Shown here piece after piece: positions 18,017 to 26,423 of a stretch of 64,000 nucleotides of DNA. The translations under genes and the position numbers were made by a program. Within the stretch, counting starts at the first letter, position 1. Each line of letters begins with the position of its first letter. Source of the DNA: Halorientalis persicus (GTDB lineage: Archaea; Halobacteriota; Halobacteria; Halobacteriales; Haloarculaceae); NCBI RefSeq assembly GCF_900110215.1, contig NZ_FOCX01000006.1, forward strand, positions 62,001-126,000, read 5' to 3'. The notes under the pieces were generated by a model. The model worked only from the letters and a program-made list of their open reading frames with translations. It searched no databases and had not been told where the DNA came from.

Positions 18017-18288
18017 GTCGTCACCTCCGCCGACTCTGCCGGCTCGTCCTTGCGGGTAAGCATCACGGCGAACGTAATCAGGATCAATACGCCGCCCACG
18101 TACACGAGTATCTGCATCGTCGCGACGAACTCCGCGCGCAACATCACGTAGTGGATCGCGACGCTGAGCAACGCGACACCCAACATCAGCGCTGAGTGCC
18201 ACATGTCCCGTAAGAGGACGACGCCGAGGCTGCTCGCGATCGTGACGAACGCGAACAACCCGAATGCTATAGTTTCTGGCAGTGCCAT
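18013..18288 (-). CDS. nuoJ: complex I subunit J, N-terminal half (J1)
   Basis: The 91-residue protein has three helices and the NuoJ signature SSLGVVLLRDMWHSALMLG, HYVMLRAEFVATMQILVYVGGVLILITFAVML (residues about 20-78). The YVGGVLILI segment is the pi-bulge-forming helix region of this subunit. It is the first gene after a 196-base gap in the nuo operon and has its own TATA-like box. Confidence 0.93.
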   Translation of the reverse strand: MALPETIAFGLFAFVTIASSLGVVLLRDMWHSALMLGVALLSVAIHYVMLRAEFVATMQILVYVGGVLILITFAVMLTRKDEPAESAEVTT

Positions 18289-18322
18289 CTTACTTCACTC
18301 TCCAATCGGCGGGCCTTTGAAG

Positions 18323-18333
18323 ATTTCTTTATC
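18323..18333 (-). promoter_or_regulatory. TATA-like box inside the nuo operon, before nuoJ
   Basis: On the minus strand this reads GGATAAAGAAA. It lies about 40 bases before the nuoJ ATG, so the expected transcript start would leave a leader of about 14 bases. It is in the only large gap (196 bases) of an otherwise tightly packed operon. Confidence 0.45.
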
Positions 18334-18484
18334 CGATTCACGCGCACGTCTCGGAGATCGGCCTCTCGACCGAAACGCGTCGGTTCTCCCGCCGTTGTGA
18401 TTGTCGTATGTCATGTGTGTCTGGTGTTACGTGTCGTTCAGACCGGTCGGGTAAAAAGCTGCACCCGGACGCGGCCGGCCGTGG

Positions 18485-18946
18485 CTACTGGTAGTCGAGT
18501 TCGCCTTCGCCTTCGCCGATCCACGCGCCCCGGTCCGGTTCGCGGGACTCCAGCGGATCGATGTCCTTGTACCAGGGAACGTTCTTGAGTTGTTCCTTGT
18601 TGTAGGCGAGTTCGTCTTTCGTGTCGGCGGTGAACTCGAAGTTCTGGGTCAGCAGGATGGCGTCGACGGGACAGACCTCCTCACAGAGCCGGCAGTAGAT
18701 ACACTGACCGATGTGGAGGTTGTACTCCTCGCCGTTGCGCTGGTCGTCGGTGACGATCTGAATCGTGTCGTTCGGGCAGACGTTCTCACACTGCCGACAC
18801 CAGATACACCGCTCCTGGCTGAACTTGTGGACCCCGCGGAAGCGCGGGCTCACTTCGGGTGCTTCTTCGGGGTACTCGACGGTGAACGTCTCCCCGTCGA
18901 GCGCGTGTTTCATCGTCGTCGCCATGGATTTGAGCAGTCCGATCAT
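18485..18946 (-). CDS. nuoI: complex I subunit I (two 4Fe-4S clusters)
   Basis: The 153-residue ferredoxin-like subunit contains two CxxCxxCxxxCP motifs, CIWCRQCENVCP and CIYCRLCEEVCP (about residues 47-58 and 83-94), which carry the N6a and N6b clusters passing electrons to NuoB. The C-terminus is acidic. It is followed by the 196-base gap before nuoJ. In archaea lacking NuoEFG the electron donor is not NADH directly; ferredoxin or another carrier is inferred from known archaeal complexes. Confidence 0.96.
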   Translation of the reverse strand: MIGLLKSMATTMKHALDGETFTVEYPEEAPEVSPRFRGVHKFSQERCIWCRQCENVCPNDTIQIVTDDQRNGEEYNLHIGQCIYCRLCEEVCPVDAILLTQNFEFTADTKDELAYNKEQLKNVPWYKDIDPLESREPDRGAWIGEGEGELDYQ

Positions 18947-18947
18947 G

Positions 18948-19991
18948 TTACACGACCACCCCGACGATGATAGCCGTCAGGATCAGGTTGGCGAAGGAGA
19001 GCACGAGCATCCCCTTCCAGCCGATTTCGATGAGCTGGTCGATACGAACCCGGGGCAGCGCCGACCGCGCCCACTGGGTGAACAGGAAGACGGCCCAGAT
19101 CTTGATCAGGAACCAGACGATCCCGGGCAGGACCGGGCCGGCCGGCCCGCCGAGGAAGATCGTCGCGATGATCGCCCCGCCAAGGAAGATGTGGATGAAC
19201 TCCCCGAGGTACATCAGGACGAAATAGACCGAGGAGTACTCGGTCTGGTAGCCGGCGACGATCTCGGTCGGGGCCTCCGGCGTGTCGAACGGGTTCCGGC
19301 CGACCTCCGCCAGGTTCGCGACCAGGAAGAGGACGAACGCGAACGGGTTCACGAACGCGTACCACGACGGGATCGGGATCCCGGCGATCGTCGCCAGCGT
19401 CCCGGTCTGTGCGGCGACGATCTCGCTCATCTGGAGCGTGCCGGCGAAGATGACGACCGACACGCCCGTCAGCACGAGCGGAATCTCGTAGGCCAGGTTC
19501 TGCGCGACCGCGCGCAGTCCGCCCAGCATCGAGTACTTGTTGTTCGAGGCGTAGCCCGCCATCACGAGGCCGAGCGACGCCAGCGACGCGACCGCGAACA
19601 CGTACGCCAACCCTGCCTCGGGGTCGGCGACCTGGATGCCGTTCCCCATCGGGATGACGGCGAACCCGAAGAGCGCCGAGCCCGCGATGACAAGCGGCGC
19701 GAGGTCCCACGCCGGGCGGTCGACTTCTTCGGGAACGATCAGTTCCTTCGAGAGTAGGCGCACCGCGTCGGCGACGATGACCATCAGGCCGAACGGGCCG
19801 ATCCGGTTGACCGCGATCCGGTCGGTGAACGCGGCCGTGATCTTCCGTTTCGCCCACGGGCCGGCGATCGCGACGTTGACGAGCATGAACGTGCCGACGA
19901 TGGCCGACGCGATGATCGCCGCGAGGAAAAACTGCAACGGGTCGTTCGCGTTCAACCCGAGCAATCCGGCGATGGTGTCCGAGAGCGTCAT
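18948..19991 (-). CDS. nuoH: complex I subunit H (quinone-site membrane subunit)
   Basis: The 347-residue protein has about eight helices and the NuoH motifs FTDRIAVNRIGPFGLMVIVADAVRLL and NPFDTPEAPTEIVAGYQTEYSSVYF (about residues 215-240), with the acidic loop that shapes the quinone entry channel. The start overlaps the last base of the nuoCD stop. Length is normal. Confidence 0.96.
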   Translation of the reverse strand: MTLSDTIAGLLGLNANDPLQFFLAAIIASAIVGTFMLVNVAIAGPWAKRKITAAFTDRIAVNRIGPFGLMVIVADAVRLLSKELIVPEEVDRPAWDLAPLVIAGSALFGFAVIPMGNGIQVADPEAGLAYVFAVASLASLGLVMAGYASNNKYSMLGGLRAVAQNLAYEIPLVLTGVSVVIFAGTLQMSEIVAAQTGTLATIAGIPIPSWYAFVNPFAFVLFLVANLAEVGRNPFDTPEAPTEIVAGYQTEYSSVYFVLMYLGEFIHIFLGGAIIATIFLGGPAGPVLPGIVWFLIKIWAVFLFTQWARSALPRVRIDQLIEIGWKGMLVLSFANLILTAIIVGVVV

Positions 19992-21667
19992 TACCGATCC
20001 ACCTCGCCCATGATGGTGTCCAGGCTACCGAGCGACGCGATCAGGTCCGCGATGTACTCGCCCTCGGCCATCTCCGGCAGCGTCTGCAGGTTGGAGAACG
20101 ATCCGCCCCGGATCTTGAACCGCGCGGGCGAGTCCGTGCCGTCCGAGCGGATGTAGATCCCGAGTTCACCCTTCGCGGCCTCGACGGACTTGTAGACCTC
20201 CGTGTCGGGTTCGGGCTTGATCGTCCGGGGAACGTTGGCCTGAATCGTGCGGTCCTCCTCGGGCCAGTCCTCAAGCAGGTCGACACACTGGTTGATGATC
20301 TTGGCCGACTCCTCGACCTCTTGGAGCCGCACCAGCAGGCGCGCGTAGTTGTCGCCGCCGTCTTCGGTGACCACGTCCCAGTCGAGCTTGTCGTAGTAGC
20401 CGTAGGGATCGTCCCGGCGAACGTCGTAGTCGATGCCGGAGCCACGCGCGACCGGTCCCGTCGCGCCGTAGTTTTTGGCGACCTCGGGGTCGAGATACCC
20501 CGTGTCGACGGTCCGGACCTGCATGATCTCGTTGCTGGTCAGCAGGTTGTGGTACTCCTCCAGTTTCTCGGGCAGGTCGTCGATGAACGCCCGGATCTTC
20601 TCGAAGAACTCCTCGCGGGGCTCGGGTAGGTCCCACGCGACCCCGCCCAGCCGGAAGTAGTTGAACATCAGCCGCTGACCGGTGAGGTCCTCGAGGATGT
20701 TCTGAACCACTTCCCGGTCCTGCATCCCGTACATGAACGTCGCGGTGAAGTCGCCGATCGTGTCCAGCGCGTACGCGGCCACCGCGAGCATGTGTGAGAG
20801 GATCCGCGAGAGTTCGGCAGACATCGTCCGGACGACCTGTGCGTACTCGGGCACGTCGATGTCGGCCAGTTCCTCGGCGGTCCGGGCGTACGCCCACTCG
20901 TTCAGCAGGCCCGCGCCGCCCCAGTCCCAGCGGTCGGGGTAGGGCATGATCTGGTGGCGGTAGGTCCCCTGCTGACACATCTGCTCTTCACAGCGGTGGA
21001 TGTACCCGATATCGGGCTCGACGTCGGCGACCTGCTCCCCGTCCAGCGTGGCTTCCACGTGGAGGACGCCGTGGGTCGCCGGGTGGTGGGGCCCGATGTT
21101 GAGCAACATCGTGTCGCTGTCGTCGTTGAGCCGCTGGTCCTCCTGAAGTGGGTTCTTGTTCTCCCGAAGGGTGACGATCTGGGGCTTGGTCTGGTCGTAG
21201 TCCATCGAGAGCGGATGGCCCTGCCAGGTCTCGGGCAGGAGGATCCGGCGGAGGTCCGGGTGATCCGCGTACTCGATACCCACCAGGTCGTAGGCCTCCC
21301 GCTCGTGCCAGTCGGCGGTCCGGAAGACCGGTTCGGCCGACTCCGAGACGGGATCGTCCTTGCTGGTGGGGACGACGACGCCGACCTCCTGGGTCCGGTC
21401 GTCGTACTTGGTCATGTGATAGATCGTCTCGTACCGATCCTGGTACTCCTGTGCGGTGACGCAGTTCAGGAAGTCGAAGCCGGCTTCCTCCTTCAGCGTC
21501 GAGAGGGTGTCCTGCACGGCGTCGGGCCGGATGACGAACGCCTCGGCGTTGAGGTGCGTCTCCCGACCCAGCACGGCGTCGCCCAGCAGGGCTTCGAGTT
21601 CGTCGTAGTTGACTTCGCCCGCTTTCGTGAGGCCCACGTCGCGTGTCCCCGGTTCTTCCAAACTCAT
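19991..21667 (-). CDS. nuoCD: complex I fused subunits C and D
   Basis: The 558-residue protein is a fusion of the 30-kDa subunit (about residues 25-170; FLNCVTAQEYQDRYETIYHM, EREAYDLVGIEYADHPDLRRILLP) and the 49-kDa subunit (about 190-558; LNIGPHHPATHGVLH, YIHRCEEQM, LGGVAWDLP, GSLDTIMGEVDR at the C-terminus). The HPATHG motif belongs to the quinone-binding site. Fusion of C and D is common in haloarchaea and some bacteria. The start overlaps the nuoB stop by four bases. Confidence 0.96.
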   Translation of the reverse strand: MSLEEPGTRDVGLTKAGEVNYDELEALLGDAVLGRETHLNAEAFVIRPDAVQDTLSTLKEEAGFDFLNCVTAQEYQDRYETIYHMTKYDDRTQEVGVVVPTSKDDPVSESAEPVFRTADWHEREAYDLVGIEYADHPDLRRILLPETWQGHPLSMDYDQTKPQIVTLRENKNPLQEDQRLNDDSDTMLLNIGPHHPATHGVLHVEATLDGEQVADVEPDIGYIHRCEEQMCQQGTYRHQIMPYPDRWDWGGAGLLNEWAYARTAEELADIDVPEYAQVVRTMSAELSRILSHMLAVAAYALDTIGDFTATFMYGMQDREVVQNILEDLTGQRLMFNYFRLGGVAWDLPEPREEFFEKIRAFIDDLPEKLEEYHNLLTSNEIMQVRTVDTGYLDPEVAKNYGATGPVARGSGIDYDVRRDDPYGYYDKLDWDVVTEDGGDNYARLLVRLQEVEESAKIINQCVDLLEDWPEEDRTIQANVPRTIKPEPDTEVYKSVEAAKGELGIYIRSDGTDSPARFKIRGGSFSNLQTLPEMAEGEYIADLIASLGSLDTIMGEVDR

Positions 21668-22365
21668 GGCGAATCAACCCAGTTGTACCGCATGACGAGA
21701 TCGTCGTGGTCGATCTGATCGGCGAGCTTTTCGACGAGTTCGTCCCGTTCGAGGTCGCCGAACTCCTCAAGCTCGTACGGTTTGACCGTCACGGGCGCGG
21801 ACTCGCCGTTCGCGACCCGTTCCTGCAGTTTGGCGATCCCGTAGACCAGCGCCTCGGGGCGGGGCGGACACCCGGGGATGTGGATGTCGACCGGGATGAC
21901 CTCCTCCGCGCCCTTGATGACGTTGTACCCCTCCTGGAACGGCCCGCCGGAGATGGTACACGAGCCCATGCCGACGACGAACTTGGGCTCGGGCATCTGG
22001 TCGTACACTCGCTTCATGCGCGGGGCGAACTTCGAGACGATGGTTCCCGGGACGATGATCACGTCAGCCTGTCGCGGCGAGGCCCGCGGGACGCCGGCCC
22101 CGAACCGGTCGAGGTCGTGTTTGACCGAGTACGTGTGCATCATCTCGATGCTGCAGCAGGCGATCCCGAACTGCAGCATGAACATCGACGAGCCCCGCAC
22201 CCAGTTCATGAACTTGTCGAACTTCGTGAGGATGAACGGGGACGAGCCCAGCGCCTTCCGGAGCGGGGAGTTGAACCGGTTGTCTGCACCCTCGCCCATC
22301 CGGGCGTCCTGTGTCGACTGGGTGTCGGCACCGACCGTGTCCGTTAGCTTGTCTTGACTACTCAT
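21664..22365 (-). CDS. nuoB: complex I subunit B (cluster N2)
   Basis: The 233-residue protein has the N2 ligands in GIACCSIEMM (tandem cysteines), VGMGSCTISGG and IHIPGCPPRPEALVYGI. An acidic extension of about 40 residues precedes the core. This subunit donates electrons to the quinone. It lies three bases after nuoA and overlaps nuoCD by an ATGA. Confidence 0.97.
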   Translation of the reverse strand: MSSQDKLTDTVGADTQSTQDARMGEGADNRFNSPLRKALGSSPFILTKFDKFMNWVRGSSMFMLQFGIACCSIEMMHTYSVKHDLDRFGAGVPRASPRQADVIIVPGTIVSKFAPRMKRVYDQMPEPKFVVGMGSCTISGGPFQEGYNVIKGAEEVIPVDIHIPGCPPRPEALVYGIAKLQERVANGESAPVTVKPYELEEFGDLERDELVEKLADQIDHDDLVMRYNWVDSP

Positions 22366-22368
22366 GTG

Positions 22369-22779
22369 TTATCTGGCATCTTTGCGTTTCTCGGCCCGCG
22401 GCGAGCGGACCCACTTGACCGCGCCGTTGCGCCACGCCCACCCGAGACCGACGACGAGGATTCCGATGAACACCAGCATGGGGCCGAGGATTCGCGTCAG
22501 CCCGACGCCGTTCTCCAGTGCGCTGCGGTAGATGACCGTCCACGGGAAGATCAGGACGGTCTCGATGTCGAAAATCAGGAACAGCAGCGCGACCATGTAA
22601 TACTGGATGTTGAACCGAATCCGGGTGTCCCCGGTCGGAATCTCACCGCTCTCGTAGGTGGAACGTTTTCCCTGCTCGGGAACGCTCGGCCGGAGAAGCT
22701 TCGATATCGCCATCATCCCGACTGGGATGAGAAGACCGACCAGCGCCAGCGCCCCGATGGCTATCCATGGATTGCCCAT
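22369..22779 (-). CDS. nuoA: complex I subunit A, first gene of the nuo operon
   Basis: The 136-residue protein has three helices and the NuoA motifs TYESGEIPTGDTRIRFNIQYYMVALLFLIFDIETVLIFPW (about residues 41-81; ESGE and FDIE are the family hallmarks). The ATG is preceded by a TATA-like box at 22819-22824 at leader-short spacing, so it starts the operon. The genes for the NADH-oxidising module (E, F, G) are absent here, as is usual in archaea. Confidence 0.95.
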   Translation of the reverse strand: MGNPWIAIGALALVGLLIPVGMMAISKLLRPSVPEQGKRSTYESGEIPTGDTRIRFNIQYYMVALLFLIFDIETVLIFPWTVIYRSALENGVGLTRILGPMLVFIGILVVGLGWAWRNGAVKWVRSPRAEKRKDAR

Positions 22780-22818
22780 CCGTGTACACCTATCGTTCTA
22801 CGGGTAAGGAACGGTGCC

Positions 22819-22824
22819 ATATAA
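22819..22824 (-). promoter_or_regulatory. nuo operon promoter (TATA-like box)
   Basis: The plus-strand ATATAA reads TTATAT on the minus strand. The expected transcript start is about 22796, 17 bases before the nuoA ATG. It is the clearest A/T-rich spot in the 122-base gap. Confidence 0.65.
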
Positions 22825-22901
22825 GGGTTCATAGATTCCACGCGCCGGAAAACCACGGTTTCGACCGTTGACAGGTGTCCGATGGTTCCCCCACCGGCCC
22901 G

Positions 22902-23639
22902 TCAGGGTCGCTCGAACTCGGCCAGCTGGAAGTCCCTGTCCGGCGTGTCGACCGCCAGCGCGAACGGCCAGTCGTGCTTGATGCAACTGCGCGGCCCGGT
23001 CGCGTTCCCGTCGGTCCGGACCGCCAGCTCGTAACAGGTCTCCCCGGCGACGGTCGCCTGCCCGGTGATCTCCACCGTCGCTTCCGACCAGCCGACACTG
23101 AAATCGTCACCGACCGTCACGTTCTCGCCACGGACCGTCCACTCGTTGCCCACGCGCAGGTCGTGGCCCGCGGCGAGAACCACCGGCGTCCGCACGTAGT
23201 AGAACGGCCCGCCGACGGACCCGTCGCTGATCACCGCCTCGAAGATGCCCCCCTGCACCGTGGTCACGTTCGTCCCGAACCGGCCGAAGCCGACGTCGAC
23301 CGTCACGTCCGTGTACGGCCGCGGATCCCCGTCGTCCGTCGACGTGACGACCCACGACATCTTGGTCGTCCCGTTTGGCAGGTCGGCGAGGTAGCCGTAC
23401 CCCTCGCTGTCGTTGAACAGGTACTGCAGGTCCACCGGCCCCGTGCCGGCTCCGCCGTCGTCGGTCCCGTCCTCGGCCGCCGTCGCCGTCGCCATCGGCG
23501 TCCCTGTCGTGTTCCCCTCGGTCGTCGTGGCGGTCACCCCTGGCGTCTGCTCGGCACCGCCACCGCTACAGCCAGCGAGAACGAGCAACAGCGCCAGTAG
23601 TACTGTACCCCCGACCGTCCGCGTCCGCAACGTCCCCAT
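22902..23639 (-). CDS. predicted lipoprotein, paralogue of the next gene
   Basis: The 245-residue protein has a signal helix followed by a lipobox, LVLAGC (cysteine at about residue 24), then a Gly/Thr/Ala-rich linker and an extracytoplasmic beta-rich domain (about 75-245). It would be anchored outside the cell by a lipid. Shared motifs with the neighbour at 23717-24472 are a C-terminal (I/V)KxxWPFAL and a cysteine just before it, plus YxYxxx followed by SWxVT/SWTVS. No known family is recognised. The two genes are 77 bases apart on the same strand. Confidence 0.7.
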   Translation of the reverse strand: MGTLRTRTVGGTVLLALLLVLAGCSGGGAEQTPGVTATTTEGNTTGTPMATATAAEDGTDDGGAGTGPVDLQYLFNDSEGYGYLADLPNGTTKMSWVVTSTDDGDPRPYTDVTVDVGFGRFGTNVTTVQGGIFEAVISDGSVGGPFYYVRTPVVLAAGHDLRVGNEWTVRGENVTVGDDFSVGWSEATVEITGQATVAGETCYELAVRTDGNATGPRSCIKHDWPFALAVDTPDRDFQLAEFERP

Positions 23640-23716
23640 AGAATACCCTACTGCAGTCCGGTGTTTAGTTTTACTGCATAGTCACAGCCGGTGAAAAAAC
23701 ACGGCAGGAAACGTTC

Positions 23717-24472
23717 CTACGGCCGGTTGTAATCGACCAGCACGTACGAACTCGTCTGTGTCTCGCCACCGGTCGTCGTCTGGGTCTGGAGCTCGAACGT
23801 GGCCGACAGCGCGAACGGCCACCCCTCTTTCACACACCCACTGATCGTCTGGTTCCCGCCAGTCGCTTCGACGTTGTAACACTGGGTCCCGGCGACCTGC
23901 GAGGTACCGGTCACGCTCACGTCGATATCCCGGGGTTGCGATTGCCCCTGGAGTCCGCTCGACTCGAACTCACTGCTCGACACCGTCCAGGTGTTCCCCG
24001 GCGAGAGTTCCTGGCCCTGCACGACCAGTTGGGGGATCTGCATCAGTACGAACGTAAACGCCTGGAGGTTATCGCTGGAGCCGCTGAAGACGTCTCCCTG
24101 TGGTCCCGTGAGCGTCGACGTCTGGGTCTGGCTACCGAAACCGCTCGACAGTTCGGCCGTCACCTGCCCGTCGCTCACGTCCGAGACCGTCCAGGAGTAC
24201 TCGCTGGTGCTTCCCTGGGAGGCCTCGCTCTCGTAGGTGTAGGACTCCCCCTCCTGCCACTGGTAGTCAACCGCCGGGATATCCCCCTCGGCACTCGTCT
24301 CACCCTCGACGCTCGCGGTCATCTCGCCACCTGTCGTCGTGTTCGCGTCTGTCGATTCGTCGTCCGGCGCCTCCGTCGTCGCCGGACCGCCACCACCCGA
24401 ACACCCTGCCAGGACCATCGTCGCGGCCAACAGTATCGCGACGATGACCTGTCGGTTGCCAATACTAGGCAT
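23717..24472 (-). CDS. predicted lipoprotein, paralogue of the previous gene
   Basis: The 251-residue protein begins with a signal helix and the lipobox MVLAGC, then an acidic Thr-rich linker and a beta-rich domain (about 68-251). The C-terminal half has GCVKEGWPFALSATFEL, parallel to CIKHDWPFALAV of the neighbour, and EYSWTVSDVSDG, parallel to MSWVVTSTDDG. The pair arose by duplication. No function can be assigned. A short A/T-rich TTTTCAACTATT stretch about 20-30 bases upstream could be its promoter. Confidence 0.7.
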   Translation of the reverse strand: MPSIGNRQVIVAILLAATMVLAGCSGGGGPATTEAPDDESTDANTTTGGEMTASVEGETSAEGDIPAVDYQWQEGESYTYESEASQGSTSEYSWTVSDVSDGQVTAELSSGFGSQTQTSTLTGPQGDVFSGSSDNLQAFTFVLMQIPQLVVQGQELSPGNTWTVSSSEFESSGLQGQSQPRDIDVSVTGTSQVAGTQCYNVEATGGNQTISGCVKEGWPFALSATFELQTQTTTGGETQTSSYVLVDYNRP

Positions 24473-24560
24473 ACCCGGGCTTTGTCGGAATAGTTGAAAA
24501 GCCTATGGGATCAGTCAGTTCTCACCCGGGCCGGATCCGGATCGACCATCCGCCGGCGAT

Positions 24561-25202
24561 TCACTCGTCCCGTTGCTTGAACGCCGGCGTCCCGAGTTCG
24601 TGGAGGTCCCGTGAAACCTCGCCCACGCCGTCCTGCAGTCCCTCGTGGTACTCGACCAGTCGATCGCGCAGTTCATCGTGCTGGCGGGCCAGATACTGGA
24701 CCGCCGATAGCGCGGCGTTGAACGACTTCCCCGCGTCGACGGCGGTCAACGGTGCGCCCTGTGGCATCCCGATCACCGAGTCGACCGACTTCTCCTGGAC
24801 CGGGACGCCGATCACCGGCAGCGGATAGGCGATCGAGGCGGTCATGTTCGGGAGGTCCGCCGACTTGCCGCCCGCGCCGGCGATGATCACGTCCAGCCCG
24901 CGCTGTTCGGCCGTCTCCGCGTACGCGTACATCAGTTCGGGCGTCCGGTGGGCCGAGACGACGAACGTCTCGAACGTGAACCGCGCCTCGGGCGGGTCCT
25001 CGTAGCTCGTCTGTTCCGCGAAGCCCAGTTTCTCGGTCAGGGCGTCGTAGGCCCCGGGGCGGCCCGACTCGGAGCCCGCCATCACGTCCAGGTCCGAGTC
25101 CGAGCCCATGACGATCCCGATCTCTGGCGTGTCTTCGGTCGGTCTGTCGCGTTCTGCTTCCTCGCGTAGCTCCTCGATCAGTGTGTCGACGTTGTCGCTC
25201 AT
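24561..25202 (-). CDS. purE: 5-(carboxyamino)imidazole ribonucleotide mutase
   Basis: PurE converts N5-CAIR to CAIR in purine synthesis. The 213-residue protein has IGIVMGSDSDLDVM (substrate phosphate loop), TFETFVVSAHRTPELMYAYAETAEQRG and VIIAGAGGKSADLPNMTASIAYPLPVIGVPV. An unusual stretch between SDLDVM and the SAHR motif (about 30 residues longer than in bacterial PurE) is typical of haloarchaeal forms. Its ATG overlaps the purK stop by four bases, so the pair is coupled. Confidence 0.96.
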   Translation of the reverse strand: MSDNVDTLIEELREEAERDRPTEDTPEIGIVMGSDSDLDVMAGSESGRPGAYDALTEKLGFAEQTSYEDPPEARFTFETFVVSAHRTPELMYAYAETAEQRGLDVIIAGAGGKSADLPNMTASIAYPLPVIGVPVQEKSVDSVIGMPQGAPLTAVDAGKSFNAALSAVQYLARQHDELRDRLVEYHEGLQDGVGEVSRDLHELGTPAFKQRDE

Positions 25203-26350
25203 GGTTCGAAGGTCAGTCCGTCGCGCAGGTCGCGTGCCGATGCCAGTAGCTCGTCGGTGTCCTCGCTGTCGCCCGTCAGCGTGACGTGGCCCGTCTTCCG
25301 GAGCGGGTACACCTCGCGTTTGCCGTACCAGTGGAGGTGCGCCCGGTCGTGCTCGAAGACCGCTTCCTCGCCGGTGAGCCGGGCTTCCCGCCGCTCGTCG
25401 CCGTCGCCCAGGATGTTGACCGAGACCGTCGGCGCTCGCCGTGTGGTCGAACCCAGCGGCCGGCCGGTGACGGCCCGGACGTGTTGCTCGAACTGGGAGA
25501 CGTGACAGCCCTCGATGGTCCAGTGGCCGGAGTTGTGGGGCCGCGGCGCGATCTCGTTCAGCAGGATCTCCTCGCCCGTGTCGAACAGCTCGATGCCGTA
25601 GACGCCCCGCCCCTCCATCTCGGCTAGCACGTCGCGAGCGACCTCGCGGGCGGCGTCGATCCGCTCGTCGGCTGCCCGGGCGGGCGAGACCGACTCCCGC
25701 AGAATCTCTTCCTCGTGGATCGTCTCGGTGACGGGGAAGGTGTCGGTCCCGTCGGTCCCCTTACAGCCCATCACCGCCAGTTCGCGCTCGAAGGGGACGA
25801 ACGCCTCGACCATCGCCGGCCCGGCGATCTCGGCCATCGCCGCTTCGGCGTCCGCGCGGGTCTCGACGAGGACGTTCCCGCGCCCGTCGTAGCCGCCCTG
25901 TCGCGCCTTGAGCATCGCAGGCGTCCCGAGGTCGTCCAGTGCCGACTGCAGGTCCGCGACCGAGTCGACCTGTCGAAACTCGGGCACCGGAATCCCCGCC
26001 TCTCGGAGGCGTTCTTTCTGGACGAGTTTGTCCTGAATCAGCCGCAGGGTTTCCGGCGCGGGGTGGACCGGGACGCCGGTCTCCTCGCTGACTGCTTCGA
26101 GCAGGTCGGGATCGGCCAACTCGATCTCGAATGTGAGGTAGTCGGACCGTTCGGCGAGCGCGCGCAACGTCTCGGGATCGTCGAAGTCGCCGACGATCTG
26201 ATCGCGGACGACCGGCGCGGCGGGCGCGTCCGGCGTCGGGTCCGACACCACGAGTTCCACCCCGAGCGGTGCCGCGGCTTCGCCGAGCATCCGGCCGAGC
26301 TGGCCACCCCCGACGACGCCGAGGGTCGGCCCTGGCGACGTGAGTGTCAT
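25199..26350 (-). CDS. purK: 5-(carboxyamino)imidazole ribonucleotide synthase
   Basis: PurK is an ATP-grasp enzyme that carboxylates AIR to N5-CAIR. The 383-residue protein opens with LGVVGGGQLGRMLGEAA, and has LKARQGGYDGRGNV (ATP-grasp), GIELFDTGEEILLNEIAPRPHNSGHWTIEGC and LHWYGKREVYPLRKTGHVTL. It is the first gene of the purKE pair and is followed by purE with ATGA overlap. Confidence 0.96.
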   Translation of the reverse strand: MTLTSPGPTLGVVGGGQLGRMLGEAAAPLGVELVVSDPTPDAPAAPVVRDQIVGDFDDPETLRALAERSDYLTFEIELADPDLLEAVSEETGVPVHPAPETLRLIQDKLVQKERLREAGIPVPEFRQVDSVADLQSALDDLGTPAMLKARQGGYDGRGNVLVETRADAEAAMAEIAGPAMVEAFVPFERELAVMGCKGTDGTDTFPVTETIHEEEILRESVSPARAADERIDAAREVARDVLAEMEGRGVYGIELFDTGEEILLNEIAPRPHNSGHWTIEGCHVSQFEQHVRAVTGRPLGSTTRRAPTVSVNILGDGDERREARLTGEEAVFEHDRAHLHWYGKREVYPLRKTGHVTLTGDSEDTDELLASARDLRDGLTFEP

Positions 26351-26423
26351 CGACCGGCGCTTTCCCGGGCACGCGCTTAAGCATTGTCAACCCGGGAGGC
26401 GACCGGCACGGTCGCCCCGCCGA

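Noticed and set aside
12258-22779. Possible Mrp-type antiporter cluster instead of complex I
   Set aside because: NuoA, B, CD, H, I and K are all present with quinone and Fe-S motifs, so it is complex I lacking the NADH module.
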